A stretch of 64,000 bases of DNA from NCBI RefSeq assembly GCF_015832195.1, contig NC_052021.1:30840786-30904785 (forward strand), written 5' to 3'. Below, piece by piece: positions 26,901-41,310 of the stretch. A program made the translations under genes and the position numbers. The notes under the pieces are model-generated. The model did no database searches. It was not told the DNA's origin and was given only the letters and a program-made list of their open reading frames with translations. The DNA is from Motacilla alba alba. Taxonomy: Eukaryota > Chordata > Aves > Passeriformes > Motacillidae. Each line of letters begins with the position of its first letter. The stretch's first letter is position 1.

Positions 26901-27711
26901 TGGGTGTCAAAGGATAATAATTAGGAGAACATAGAGAGAATATTGATTTCTGTCAGGTTGTTGTAAATTGCATAAAAATGGGAGATTTGACAGATGTTAA
27001 ATACTACTTGATTTTTTTTTTTCTTTGAGAAATCACACTGGGCACATTTGGAAATTCCACTGCTTCTCATTACTGCCCAAAGGCCAAGAGGTGATTATCC
27101 AGTCCATTAGAAAATGCTCCAATTCTTCCCTAAAAGCATCACCAAAACGAATGAAAATGCACATAATAATTTTATTTCAGTAAGTGGCCACCTGCACATC
27201 TGACAAAAAGTGCCACATTTGCAGAGAGGCATTGCAGATCTGTGAAATCTCTGGACACCCATCAGAAAAGAAAGAGATGCTGAAAACCAGAGATTTAGGA
27301 AGGAGCACAGGTCTGTAAAACAGAGCATTTATTGATAGTGGTCTACCACAGCCAAATAAAAGTTGATGTTTACAGTCATGCTTGAATAACACCCATTTTA
27401 TATGATTTTGTTCCTTACAGGTGTGCTGTACACTGGGGTTCTTACTGGGATTGTGGTTGAACTGCAGATTGCAGTTTCTGAATTTCCCTGCCTTACACTT
27501 GTGATGGATTTTGGGTGATTTTAGGGTATTGCAGTACCACTCTGCCAAATAAGAAATCCCATGGACCACAAATTATAATCAAAGAAATAAATTTGATATT
27601 ACACATCATACCCTGCACTTGTAGAATATCTAGAAGAATCTGGTCAGAAAGTTTTGAATTCTGGCAGCTTGGAAAAACTACAGCTCCAGTCTAATAGCTT
27701 ATATTTAAAGT
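23911..27711. other. Unique AT-rich non-coding sequence
   Basis: No gene or transposon was recognised. It contains a T-rich tract at 24646-24683 (38 bp, interrupted by two C) and further T runs near 26050 and 26150. Open frames in both strands are short and lack domain-like sequence. Confidence 0.55.
24646..24683. repeat. T-rich simple tract
   Basis: Thirty-eight bases of T interrupted only by two single C residues. This is a simple-sequence tract, possibly an old minus-strand poly-A tail, though no retrocopy is recognisable beside it. Confidence 0.9.
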
Positions 27712-27760
27712 CTTGGACTGTGATCTTAAGGGTATTTTCCAACCAAAATGATTCTATGAG
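27712..27760 (+). mobile_element. CR1-like LINE extreme 3' end
   Basis: The sequence TTGGACTGTGATCTTAAGGG, followed by 'tattttccaaccaaaatgattctatga', matches the last roughly 50 bp of avian CR1 elements in forward orientation. Nothing upstream is recognisable, so this is a very short 5'-truncated or decayed copy. Confidence 0.75.
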
Positions 27761-29660
27761 TTCAATGTTACCTGTAAAAATGAGCACATTTTTCAATGCT
27801 CTGTTCCTAAATTAAATTTACTTCTTGCTGCATTAACAGCCAAAAAACCCACATGCTTCAGTAAAGTTATATTGTGCATTTGAATTCAATAAAGACAGGT
27901 ATAATTTAAATTATATATGGGCATGTATAGAAATATGTTTTATGGACCTATATATAATTGATGTGTTGCATATCTGAAAATGCATCTCTTAACAGTGCAC
28001 TGGTAATAAATTATTGGCTAGTGCCTTATTTGGGCCTCAGTACAAAATCCAAGGGAATGAGAAGGTTTTGTAGAATGTTACCCACCTTGAGAGACTTTTT
28101 CATAGAACCTGTTTCAGTGCCCACTCTATTATGGAAAAACATCACCTCACTTCATATGAGGTCTGGATAAATGAAATTTATCAGAAACAAACTGCATGGG
28201 TTTGTTCTTGCCTGGAGGACAAGAAGTCAATGAGGCTGGGACAACAGGGAATGCCTGCAGCCCCTGTGTGTCTCCAGATGTGACAAAATGTTGAGTGCTT
28301 GTAGCTTTGCATCAGGAGCACTTTGTTGGAAGATCTTCTGTGCAGAGATATAAAAATGAGAACTGAAGGGAGCAGGTATTTTGCTTCCAAGCCTCTGATC
28401 CCAGTGGCGTTCCATGGCTGCAGATCTGGGAGTTGGTCAAGCCCTGATAATTTGGCAGAGCAGTGTTTCAAAATTCTGCTTCAGCTCTCTGTGGAGCTGG
28501 CCCTGGGAGCTGCCTCCTTTATGGGGCTTGGAGGAGATGCTGATAAACAAAGAGACTGATTTAAACTGCTTTGACATTTTATAATATCAGTGTTAAATCC
28601 TCATAGGTCTGCATGCTTGTGGCTTTTATTGAGAGACAAGAACAGAACAACCTCTCTGATATTAACAGTGTTTCTAAGTCATCCCCAGAAATTCTGAGCT
28701 GTGATTTTCCTAGTTAACTGATTTTCATTGTCACGACCATGTTGTTAAACACAGCACAGCACAGGGAATTTGAATAAGGTAATAATTTTCCCTTAAAATT
28801 CAGTGACATAATGTAAAAGATGGGAAACCTTTCCAAACCTTATTTTTCGGGAAAGAAAGTTGGAACAAGCTAACTGATTCTCCCCATAAAGAAGGAGAAA
28901 TACAACAATATACTGATTGTGTGTTGTGCCTGGCAAATTTGGCAACAAAAAGGTGGTGGTGCTGTTTTGGCCAGACCAGAGGGGTCTGTGAAAGCAGAAA
29001 AGCCATATGGACCTAACAGGACATTTCAGAAAGGTCCTTGTGTCATATTTTTTGGTCATTTGTTAGAATAGTTAATGAATTAAAAGAAGCTGCAGTATAA
29101 ATTCCATGTGCCTCCCAGCCATCAAGTCCTGCTTTGGAATTTTTTACTCCAAGAAGTTGCCAGCTGAGATTTCAATGTGAAGGTATTCAGGCACTCTGGC
29201 AAAATTATTCTTGCTTTCTCCTGGTGAAAGTGACCCAAATGTTCCACCCTGCAGTACAGTCATTAGTTTTTATAGCTGTCAGTACAGAACACAACCAGGA
29301 ATTGAGCTTTGAACATATTTGATGGAATCACACATGCTAAAAAGAGAAATGTGTGGGTTCGGCTCAGTTATGTTCCAAAACATAACCATGTGTTGCAGCT
29401 ACTGACTAACTCGAGGGCACAATATTGTTTATCCATTGGATTTGGCATTTTTACACTCTCACCATATCAGACTGAATTGATTATATAAGAATCATAAAAA
29501 GAAATTCCATGTACTTTGAGGGCAGTGATATTACCAGCAAATATTTACTTCCTTCTATGTGATTTTGGAATTGTGATTCTGCTGTGTGCATGGTGTTGGC
29601 ATGAAAACAAATAAGGTAATATAGAGAATTGTGTATTTGTTGCCATATATCCCCAATCAT
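27761..29660. other. Unique non-coding sequence
   Basis: No supported gene, RNA or transposon was seen. Overlapping frames of up to about 96 codons at 28181-28559 occur on both strands without recognisable motifs and are taken as chance. Confidence 0.55.
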
Positions 29661-29670
29661 AGGGAATATT

Positions 29671-29895
29671 TAACTTAAATATAATACTTTCAGTATTATA
29701 AATATAATATAATATTATAATATATAATATACAATAAATATAATAAATATATAATATAATATATAATAAATATATAATATAATAAAATAATATAAATATA
29801 ATACTTTCAGTATTATATTTATATTATATTTATATTAGATTATATATATAAATTATATATATAAATAAATTATATATAATTTATATTATCTTTTC
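29671..29895. repeat. AT-rich block with palindromic repeats
   Basis: About 225 bp of almost pure A/T. A module containing AATACTTTCAGTATT occurs at about 29683-29697 and again at about 29799-29813. Each is a hairpin with a TTC loop. A related CTTTTCAGTATT lies at 29890-29901. The second hairpin extends to a perfect 19-bp stem (29787-29805 with 29809-29827). The rest is (TA)n and (AAT)n mixture. It resembles palindromic AT-rich repeats that can extrude cruciforms. Confidence 0.85.
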
Positions 29896-32800
29896 AGTAT
29901 TGAATACAAGTATCCATAAAAAACAATTGATTACTAGAATTGTATTATATTTTAAATGTGCTACAATTCTTGTCACATAATGAAGATGAGTGAATTACAG
30001 CATTTGTTTTATTTTGGTGGAAAAGCCAGAAAGGCAGTTGGAAATTCTTGAGTCAATCACGCAGGCTATTGCTCATTCCCTTGTGATTTTTTACAAAAGT
30101 GTGTTCAACAGTTGGTGTACCTGTTTTGTCTTTTCTCTGTCATTGAAGGACAATGTAAAACCCTGGCTTGTGGCTTTTTTTTCTGGAATGTAACTGAATT
30201 TCACCTTATTAGCTATTGTATTCAGACTGTCAGGTGCTGGAGGCAGCCTGATGGCTGAAGCTGACTGCAGATAAAGAGGTTGTGAATTTTGACCATGCAC
30301 AGTCTGTTTAATTTTCATACACGTGAATTTCCAAATCTGTGAATTTTTGGCATGAATACTCTCATGATAGTGCATTCTGTGATACCTGGAGTGGACAAAC
30401 CCAAAATTCTGAATTAAGCCTCAGTAGATATTTCAAAACTCAGCCTTTTTACAGCCAGAACTCCTGACCTTGGAGCTGTCTGACATCTGCCAGGCTTGTT
30501 TTGAATGCCAGAGCACCCCAGCATGCAGACATGACTCAATCCCAGCTCTTGGCCAGTCTCACAAGCCTGTGCTTGCAGCAAGGAACACAAATCCCCAGCT
30601 GCCAAGCCCTGCAGGACAGGAGCTGGCTGTGCCTCTGCTCTCAGGGAGAGGCTCTGCCTGCACACAATGCTCAGCTGCTCTCCACTGCTGGAGGCCACTG
30701 ATCACAAGGTTGCCTTAAAAGTGATTTATTTGGAAGAAGGGTGACCTCTGCCTCCTTGGGCAGATGAAAGAAAGCAGAATGAGGGCTCTCAGCTGGCTTC
30801 CCTGTGAAAAACATTTGTAGAAGGGCAAGTGTGAGATGCAGGCAGGGATGCTTTGACCTTCTGGGACTGACACTGAGACATTATAGCTCTTTTATTTTGT
30901 AAAATATCAATTTCCAAGTGCTTGGAACATCTGCATGAGAGTTATGGTGAAGTGATCTTGTTCTGAGGAGGAAAAGCTCAAGGGGGAAATCACAAGGAAA
31001 TGGAGTTTCCCTATCCTTACCCATCAACAGGACTGATCCAGGGTAGAAGCAGGGCCATGTCGCTAATGTGAAAATGTTTATAAAAATAAAGATTTGTGGT
31101 GTTTTTCTGTGGCTGCTTTAGTAACAGGACATTTCTGATCTTCTTTCCTTGCTTTTTTTTCCCCCTGCTGTTTTTCTGAAGAATGTGCAAGTCTGTGATT
31201 GCATGCTGCCCATACAAACAACTCCACATTTCACACAAACCCACTTTCCCGGGCCATCCCGATGGTGATGAGCATGTTGTGGACCATGGGCAACCTCAGC
31301 AGCTGCCATTTCCAGTTCCCTTTGCATCCCTGCACTCCCTACAACTAAATTCAGTCTCAGTTATCTTCACAACTCTATAAGCAATTAACTGGTCTTTTAA
31401 ATCCCTTTTCAGCCTCTTTAAAATCTCTGTAAAGCTTTTTCTCCACATTACACTGCTTACCAGCACCTAAGGGTTTTCAGTGGTTGAAATAAAGGAGCCA
31501 CAATAATTATCTCTTCCTTTGGCTTGCTACTTCCACAAGTGGGACAAAAGGTGAAGGTTTTGCATGCCTGAGTCTGTGAGCAAAATTATAAGGAAAAAAA
31601 AAATATATTTTATATATATTTGGTTTGCTATAAATTAACAAAAGATTGCTTTTGTTACTGAAACCCTTTCGTGGAAGGGCGGTGTCTGGAGAGGGAACCT
31701 GGAGGATATTCTCTGTATAAGGCCAGACAGCTCACTCCACTTCTCCCAGCAATTAGTCAGTTTAGAAGCTCCTCATTTGTGACCATATGGCACAGAAAAC
31801 AACTTGAATGATGAAAAACCCGGGGCCAGCCTCATTGCACCAGGAGGTTCTGTTGTTTCGTGATGACTTTGGCTTTTTGTGCAAAATTTCTCCTTAGTGA
31901 CTAATGAGGTTCTTGCTGCTTCTGGTGTCACTGCTCTTTTTGTGGGTGTCAAAGCACCTCCTGCAAATGAACTGCTTTTCTAATCATCATTGTCATGTTA
32001 TTTTTGTCTTCTTTGATTTTTTTTCTTAGTTTTTATGACTTGGCATTAAGATAATTGGACTGTTGATAAGTGCCTGCTATTGAAAAAAAGGGACTAAAAT
32101 GAACCCTGTCAGATACCTGAATGTTATAGGCAAAAAGCTCCTGCATTTATTACCAACCTGGGCCTCCCTTCATTAGTTGGAGACTTGAGTCAACAGAGGT
32201 GGCAGGAGCCACTTTATTTTTCTTTAATGTTCTTTAATCCTGGGGGTTTTTGCCCGGGATCTGCTCTAGCTGAACCTTCTTTTCAAATCCCTCCTTCCTT
32301 CAGCTGTGTGTGAGGATCTAACACACATCATGCTCAGGGTTCTGAAAATCCTTGCTGTTCAGAAGAGGTCTTGCAGAAACTGTTAATTTTGGGGATACCC
32401 AGGGATTCTGATTTAAATTTGTGCCCTAGGACTCCAGGGTTTATTGCCTCATCCTTTGAAGGTCGGGCAGAGGCCAAAATTGATTGCTTTGCCTTTTTAA
32501 TTGTGCTTTTAAATGTTTTTACACCTCCTGAACGCTTTGGGGATTCTCACGCTGGGAAAAGCTCTCTGTCATTAGAAAATTTGACTTCAGTGCAATGAGC
32601 AGCAAGTCATTAGAAGCTAAAAGACCAGGCAGGAGGAGGTCAGGTGCTGATTCTTTGTGACTTGAAGGGAGCCTGGGGGAGCTGGGCTGGTTTCAAAGTG
32701 AGAGTGGAGAAGATCTGGTGTTGGCAGAAAGCTGAGACATCTGAAAGGTTCAGTCGTGAAGCACGCTGTGGGTGTGAGAGCAGGTTGTTTCAACCAAAGG

Positions 32801-33772
32801 AGTGCTTTACTTGTCATCACAACCTGGGGCAGTAACCACACACCTTCAAATGTGGTAATTTTTGTGAGATCTAGAATGCTGAAATATTTTTGTACAAAAA
32901 AAAATATATACAAAATACAATAAGCCATAAGTACAAAATCTGTAGAAGCAATAAAAATTTAAATAAATTAATTTTAATACAAAAGTCATCATACAATCCA
33001 CTGAAGAATGAAATCCTCTAGATGTGAGGGAAAAGAAGGCTAAATCTGAGGCAAATAAAATCCTCTCTAAACCAAAGAGCATTTCAGAAATTCAAAACCC
33101 TTTCAATTAGTGGACCAGGAGAAATGCACTAGCTGAACAGAAAAAATATATTGAAATGTAGCCTAACCTTTATTTTGTCAGGTAGACAGGATCTGTTGAT
33201 TGATATATGAGTATTTTATGAGTTTGCAGATAAATCAGATAAAATATCAGCTCATTTGATTTAAACTGAAAAGAAAGTGGACACTGAGGAGTTTTTGATT
33301 ATGAATGTACATTCAACAGAAGGTGAATGCTTCAGAAAAACTGTGAAGCCTTTTTTTATAATAAACGTAAAGCTTTTCCACAGAATTTGCCACAAACTGA
33401 CACTGCTCTTTTCACAGTGTGATTTTTGTAATTATCTCTGTGCAGAATAATCATCAGTTGCTCAAGGAAAGAACATCCAAAAGAATTAAGCCTGCAAAAA
33501 TCTTTTCAGAATGACTTTGTTTCACCATAGTTGAGATTTCCTTGATGTGCTGTGCTGAGCTTTTATTGCAATATGGGTAATTACTGTCATTCTGCCCAGA
33601 GATGTTGCTCTTAATACATCACTTCAGTGGCTAAATTAACAAGTAGTGTTGCGATTGACATTTCTTTTTGAAAAATAATTAGAACTCAGCCTAAGACCTA
33701 ATGAGCCATGTGCTAGAACTGCCCATTATTTGTTCTTCCATCCTGCACATGCTAAGGAAATGGTATTAAAAG

Positions 33773-33787
33773 AAAAAAAAAAAAAAA
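33773..33787. repeat. Poly-A run
   Basis: Fifteen consecutive A residues in unique sequence. No retrocopy was recognised upstream. Confidence 0.85.
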
Positions 33788-36609
33788 GGTAGTTGTGTAA
33801 TATTTGGCATTGTTTAGTGTTGTGAAATAGTCTTGTAATCCTCTGTGATTCCTGGATCCTAATTAGCATCTTTCAAACCAGGTTATTAAAATACCTGGTG
33901 TAAACTACTGACATCTTCATCTGTCTCTATTCTTTGCTGTTTATTGAGGGAGCCTGTGCTGCTCCAGTCCTGGAGCTCCTGCAGACAAAAGGGAGCTGAG
34001 CTGGAGCCCGGGGCACGAAGGGGTCAGTGCAGAGATCTGTGTGGTACCCAGGCAGTGCACTGAACTCCCAGTGCCTCAATTCTGCATCATTAAAGTGAAA
34101 ACACATCCCTTTATTTTCTCCTTTCTGCTCTCTCTACATCTGATTTTAAGCCCTTGGAGCAAAGGCACACTGTGTGTTTGCTGGAAAAGCTAAAACCACT
34201 GGCTGTGATCTTCTGGGCACTTTGAAGGTTTTACCATCATTCTAACAGAGATATAACAGTATTGAATCACTGGATATATGCTGAGTTATTTTTCTCCCAA
34301 GCATTGCCTTGAAGCATGGCTTTTCAGGACGGTTGATCCTCCTGTTTTCATGGGCTTTGGGTTTCCAAGATATCAAAATCATTATCTTGGAGTTACTGCT
34401 TATGGATAGAGGCTGCAGTGCACCTACAACCTCAGAAAGAATTTGGAGTCAGCTCTCAAAGGGGTTTTTTTGGGTTTTGTTGTTTAGTATATTTTTTTTA
34501 ATTTTTGTTGAAATATTTTAGCAGTACTCTGCTAAAAGATAGCAACACAAAGTACAGCAACAGCATAAAATCCCACTGGGTGCTGTAAAGGCCTCTCCCA
34601 AATGCAGGTTTTTATTGCCTTTGTAGAGAACAAACCCACACCCTCAAACCATGCTAAAGCCTTCAGATGTCCTGCTGAGATAACTTAACTGTACATCTAA
34701 CTACATCTGACTAGCCTATCATCATATAAAGCACATTTTATCTACATCTTGAGATTTAGAACCAGGGGATAGTTTATTTAATGATGCATGTGCAATGCTT
34801 ATTTAAGCTGCTTTGGATTCTGAGGTGCAATTACAACCTCAAAAAATGGCTGATAACAATTTTAAATTTAAAAATTGTTAATTGTACATTACTGGTATTC
34901 TAATCAAGATGTTAATGAAAGGGTCTTTTTTATGTACACCTTTTTTCTGAAGTCACGCTGCTTTCATTTGAGTGAGACAATTGAACTCTTTGGAAAATAC
35001 CCAAACTCTTTGGAAAAAAAATGCAAACAAACCCAAACTGACCCCAGATCTCTTCTGCTCAATAATTGCTGAAATCAAATTCATCCCAAGCAGTTTGGGA
35101 GCTGGGGAGGGGCGTTTTGGCTCCTGAGCCTTTGTGTTGATGCTCAGAATGTTGATTATACTCTAAACCTCCCTTGTGCATCAGAAGCTTTGATATCTCG
35201 AGCTCCTTTGATCTCCAGAAAGCTTCCAACTTGAGGATAACTCCAGGAGTTGTTTACAAATGTTACAAGATAGATTCTCATGTTCCATTATCTTTTTAAC
35301 GAGCACAACCTCCTTCCCCAGGCAGGGATCAGGACTGGGATGTGCTTGGTGCTGCAGAGTGCATCTTAAAGCTTCTGCCACGATATTTTAGCTTCAGAAA
35401 TTGCTCAAACCCACAGAGAGGAATATTATAGTTATAATTTATGGTTTGCAGTGGCTCACAAAGTTGTAAGTCTATTCAGTTTCATCATGTATGAAAAGTG
35501 TTTTCCTGAAGAAGTTGCTCACAGTGCTAATATTGGTACTGCTCTACTCTTGGGCTGGCCTGGCCCTATTAAACAGGAAAAAGGTGAATTTTCTACTTTG
35601 TTTTTCAGGTTGTAATGCAATTCTTCCTGCAATTTAGTACTGCTATACAGGTACCACCTATACAGGTCTCTTGTGAGACATATCTCTCAAGAATTTTCAA
35701 GGATGTGTTCAACAAGAGTCTGTATTTTGATAATTTTTTTGGCCTAAACCCCTAATCTAACCCAGCAGGAGGACTCTGCTCCTCCATTCAGCCAATGGAG
35801 AGCACAAGCAATGAGCTGTAGAGAGAAACAACCAATGTTCTGCATAAATCTGAATTATCCACATTTCCCAGGTAGGATCCACCCAACTGGCACAAGCTGC
35901 CATCAGACTCCAAAAGCTGGGAGCTGTTTTGCTTTCAAGTCAAACTTAGAGTAAATAAATTAAAATCTTCATGCTATGCTCTCCTGATTTTATGGATTTT
36001 ATGGTGGAGTTTATACTTTGGACCTTCTCAAGCAGTCACAGTGTCAAAGTGCTGAGAAATGCAGAGCTTCAGGGGAGGCTGAGGTGTAGCTTTCAGCTGC
36101 TGTAGGAGTCAGCCTCCTAAATGTGGAGAGTGATTTGGTGGCCCCAAAGCACAACACCTCTCAAAATGGAATTAAATTTAAATGTACTCAAGAATGACTC
36201 CTACAATGTATTTCTCAGCCCCCTCCTCTCCATCTGTAGCTGGTGGGAGTTGAGCTTACTCAAAAATTTGCTGAGGATGCTTAACACCTTGGTGTTTAAA
36301 TTTTGAATGTCATTTGTAATAGGATATAAATAAAGTAATACTGGCTGCCTGTAAAATATAATATCCTGGAAAGCAAGATTGGGGATTTTAAAAAAACTTC
36401 AGCTGCTTTTGACCTTCTTCTTTAGATGGGATTTTAACATCTGCACAGTTTCCTATTTAGAAAATAGACTGGGTGCAAAGTAACCCTTGGTTTTTAATCA
36501 AGTAAAGAATTTAGACATTTGGAATTTGGGTTTTAGAGACCAAATGAGCAGATCCTGAAGCAGGACAAGGTTGGATGGAGCTGCCAGGAGGTGGATGTGT
36601 CTGCACAGG

Positions 36610-36715
36610 TGTGAATCTATAGCATCATTCTCTGTATCCTCATCCAAATAATAGAGAATTTCCAGGCTCACTATCTTTGTAGCCCACCACTGGACCCACT
36701 CCAGGAGTGAGCATC
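36610..36715 (-). mobile_element. Possible ancient CR1 remnant
   Basis: Two short phrases are reminiscent of the internal 3' half of CR1 in reverse orientation. One is around CTCATCCAAATAATAGA and the other around TTTGTAGCCCACCACTGGAC followed by 'ccactccaggag'. Similarity is patchy and recalled from memory, so this could be coincidence. Confidence 0.3.
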
Positions 36716-39700
36716 CCAGGAGAATCCTTTTATTTTGCAATTTTCACAGTGACAGCAGCAACATCTTGAGGGATGCTGAATATAAACACTTGATTTGCAA
36801 GGGAAGGTTTACATAAATGATGATTTGATTGCATGTGGTGGCAACAGTAAATACATCACTAATGGGAATGAATCCTCTTAGGAAAATAATTTTACAGCTC
36901 TGTTCCACAGTGCAACCAAAATGCTGTAAAGCTTTGCCCTAAGTTAATAATTGGGAATATTGCTGAAGAATAGTGAGAGCCTTTTTAAGGAAGATGGATG
37001 TTTGCTGTAAACCTGACATCATTTTATAGCTTGTAGACATGGCTAGTCCCTGAAGTATCTGCCTTGCAAATATGAACATGGGTCAAGAGGAGAGAAATGA
37101 GAGAGACTACAGCAAGTGCTGTGTAAGACTATTGCCCCTGGCATGAAATATTTATTGTTGTTATGAGCTATAGTCAAACCAAATGAGAATACAAGACCTT
37201 TTACTTGTCTGAAGTTGGAAATAAATTTGTTTTGTGGTTGTTTTTTTTTTCTTCTTTTATTTTGTCTGCTGTCTGCTGGTGTAGGTTTGTAAATGCTTTG
37301 ATGTATGCACTGCACTAAGAGTTGAAGTTTGTGTGATGTGGTAAGGTTGTGTCAAATCACCCAAGATTAACCAGTGATTAATGTTCCCCACCCATAATCT
37401 GTCAAAGTGAATGAAAATGATGCTGTAGACTTCACTGGGCCCTGTTTATTTAAGCATTCTCTGGGGAGAATGGATACCCAGCTTCTGTGCTTTATTTCTG
37501 AAGTTTTAAACAAATCTCTTTCTAATATCCCTAAAAGTCACCTTGTTCCATTAAGGAGGGTAGAGTTACTGGCAAATAGAACCATGACTAAGAAAAAAAG
37601 AGGATTTACAAGATGGGCTTGAGGGGGATGATGAAACTCACAGACCACAGAGCAGACAGCTCAGAGCAGCTCATTATGGGATGGAGCTGGAAATGTCCCT
37701 AACAGTGCTCGCAGCCTTATGCTGAAACCTGATTGAACCTATTTCCACACCTTCAGTTTTCTAAACAGACCTGGAAATAACTGCATTAGAGCAAAAACTA
37801 ATTGCAACTGGGGGAGAATGATGTGAATGTCACAGTCCCTGGGAGTCCCAGCTCTCTGTCCAAGCTCCAGGGCCCTGGGTCTGCTGCATCACCCAAGCCC
37901 TGGTGATAAGGAACTGAGCAGCAAAGGTGCTGCAGCACTGATTAAAAGCAAGCACTTAATGAGCTCTTGTTACAGAGAAAGGAAAGGGCAAGAGCCCTGC
38001 TTGACCCCCAGAGGGATTGTTTTCAACTTGCCTTTTCCCAAGTCAGTGTAATTCCCTGGGCTCTCCCCAGCATTTTGACCATAAACCCCACATTTGTTTT
38101 ATGATAACTCTGTTTTTTATTTTGAGAAAAAAGTGTAAGGCTCTGCAGAAGCAAAAGCTATAGTAAAGCATAACAAGGTCTTATGAAAAGTGTGTTGAAA
38201 AATTATTTTATTTGACCCAGGGTCTAAAATTATTAGGAGTGGTGAAAAGCAATTTCCACTGTAGTGCTTTTAATTTGATTTACAAAATGTGGAGGCATGG
38301 TTTCATGGTAATAAAGAAATCAATGTATAGTTGCTGCAAACCATGACATTTTCAAAAGTAATTCTATTTTCTCAAAGTGAGATAATATTATTTCATTCTC
38401 TTCTCTTCAAATCATCGCCCAGCACTGTGTCAGGTATGTGGGAGTCAAGATCACTGTTCTCTATTGAGTGTGAGAGATGAAAATACATCTTAGAAATCTT
38501 TTCCCACTGTCATTTCTGAGAGTGGCAGTGACCAGTGTCTGTGGGCTGTGTCTCATCGAGCTGCCTCAATTCAATGTCACGCTATTGAGTGTCACAATGT
38601 CACAGTGTTCTCCTCCTTAACACCTACCCCTGTTTCAGGGCTATATTTAATAGAGAGAAGCTATTCTTCTCTTTTTTTCAAAGAGATTTGAGTCTCTTTT
38701 CTCTGCTGAGAGACACCAGCTGCAGAGGCCCTTTTGTTAATCATGAAGGACATTGAAGGAAAGGTTGTGCAAAAAACAGAATAGCTCTCAATCCCACGTG
38801 GGCTGAAACTGGGGCCCTGCAACATTTCAAAATTTCCACCATTTCCATTGTTTCCCTATAGTTTGCACCCATATCACTGCAGTGTTGCCTTTCCCAAGTG
38901 CTATTTGATTAGACTGTGGAAACTCTCAATTTTATGGCCCAGCATGGTAGCCCAAATTAACTATCAAAGGTATATTTGATGACATTAGGCATTAGGATAT
39001 GATGTTACTATATAATAAAAAAAAATTGAACATTTCTGTGCCTAAAGATATAGAAATAAAAGCTAAAAAGGAAAGATTTCTGCCCACCTTCCTGTTTGCG
39101 TTGCCTGTAGTGGGCAATGCTTTCATTTCCCTCTTTAGAAGGAACATTCCAACATTTGCTCTTTATTATTCACCTTTAGCATCACCCTTCTGTTCCTAGG
39201 TAGCAATTTCACTGACAGGCCTGCCACAATATTCCACACGTTTGTGGAATCATTTTGTCTTAACACAGCTGAGATCTCTGAAATGAAAATGATGGTTTGT
39301 GACACTGAATATGAGACTAAAATGCAAGACAGAGAACACAGTGATGTATAACTACTGCTGCAGGAGGAAACTTCCATGGAGCCAAACTCTAACTGCTGGT
39401 CTTGATTTGATGGTCAAAATGGTCTTGATTTCCTTGTACAAAACTCTTCTTAATGAACAAAATGAAAAATATTTTAGAAGATTCAATGCTTGATGTCTCA
39501 ATAAATTTTTCATCCAACCACCATAAAAGTATAGTTTAAAATACCGCTCCGAGTTCTTATTCTATGTTCTGACTTTTTGCCATTCTAATGGTACTTTTTT
39601 CCAACAAGGTAAAGGTTAAAGCTCTTATTAAAACTGAATTCTGTAACAGGACTTTAATCATAGTGCTGCTGCTTTGATGCTGCAATATAAATAATCACCA

Positions 39701-41293
39701 CTGTGACAAATTTCACATTGCTGCTCAGGGAGTGTTGCAGTTACTTATTCCTGCTAACTTGTTCTTGTTCCATCCTGCTGGCTTGTTAGTGTCATAATCT
39801 GGTGTTATCCAGGCAAAGTCCCATCACTCTTGCTGTATTTCACAGGGTTATCCTAAATGCCATATAAATCTTTTTTTTTAATATGTTAACCCGGAGTTAG
39901 GTGGCCTCCAGCACGTATCATTTTTGATCTATTGGCAACCACAAATCTCCTTAAAGCTGATGCACACACTGGGTATCTGTCACCTGTTTGAAAGTAATGA
40001 ACAATTAAATGGGTCTTAGATGAAAAAGGCTAAGGGGTTGTCATCATGTAAATGCTGGGATTGGAATTTAATAGTTTTGCAATCTCCTCTTCCCTTCTCA
40101 CCCCTCACCTCCATCACCATGGAAGAGGTGTCAGTGGTTAGAGGAGAAAAACCAGGGAAGCAAAAATAAAACTGCAGAGCAACCAGAGGAATAAGAAGAA
40201 GCTCAATTTTTTGTGTTGTGACCTTGGGAGAAAATCTATAGATGGAATTTATCTTTTAGGGAAATTTTGGACAAAAAATGTGGTTGGAATTGTAAACAAG
40301 AAAACTTTCATGTTTCCTAAGCCTCCTATATTCAGCAAAAGAAATGCTTTTATTCATAGATTTTCAGTCAACTGAGAGGGATCAGATAAATATAATTTGC
40401 TTTAAAAACATGTTTTCCAAATGAAACTAACTTACACATTCTTTGTGACTCAGCTAAGCCCTTGACATGAGATGTGATCTCTCAGTGTCAAATTCCAAGT
40501 TCACTGAAACAAACTCACCTTTATCAACTTTTTAAAGTCTTGGTTTATTTCTTTAGTTGAACTGTTGTCTCTCAGTGCACAGGCCTTTCTGGGATTATTG
40601 TGTAAAATACAAATTTAAAGTATTAATGATGCAGAAAATGAAAAAAATAATTTTATTGCTTTGCACTTGCATTCCATTAATAGTTCATTTAGGCTTGGGA
40701 ACCTTATCCCTACTACTAGTATATGACTCTGTGATCTTTTTCATCTCTTAAAACAGGAGAAAATACTTCCAAAACTTTCTGTTTGCAAGAATTGTGCTCA
40801 TTGCTTTGGGCTAGTTTATCTCCAATTCTGGTGATTGTCTCCAACCAGAATTTTCACAGGAAAAACAGAGTAAAATCTGGTGCTCAGGGAGTTTGACTTC
40901 CATAGTCTGTCTTTGTATGTTTATATGGACAACCTAAGGGCCAAAGAAACTCTTTGTTGTCTCTGCCCTCATTTTCAAAAGCTTTAATTAGTTCCATGAT
41001 ATTATGGATTGTTTTATTTCTTAGAAACTGCAGCTGTATAATTTTGATTAAAAACCCTCAGTTTTCAGAAAACTGATTGATGGGTACTAACACTGACTTG
41101 GTTCTGTGAATAGCAAGCTGTCATGTTTGCCTTAAAGGGGACATAATTTTTGCTTTAGATTACTACAGAATCAAAAAAAAAATATGATTTTCATTATTAG
41201 GAAGAGAAATGGGGAAAAGCTGCACTTAATATTTCCAGGTTTTGAGGGAAAAGGATGGCAGAAATAATGAGGAAATTATAGCAAGTAATAGGG

Positions 41294-41310
41294 TAATAAT
41301 AATAATAATA
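41294..41310. repeat. TAA trinucleotide microsatellite
   Basis: Between five and six perfect TAA/AAT units. A simple repeat with no evident function. Confidence 0.9.

Noticed and set aside
33950..34090. Possible MIR-like SINE remnant
   Set aside because: Only one short phrase (GTGCCTCAATTCTGCATC) is vaguely similar to the MIR tail. It is too weak to report.
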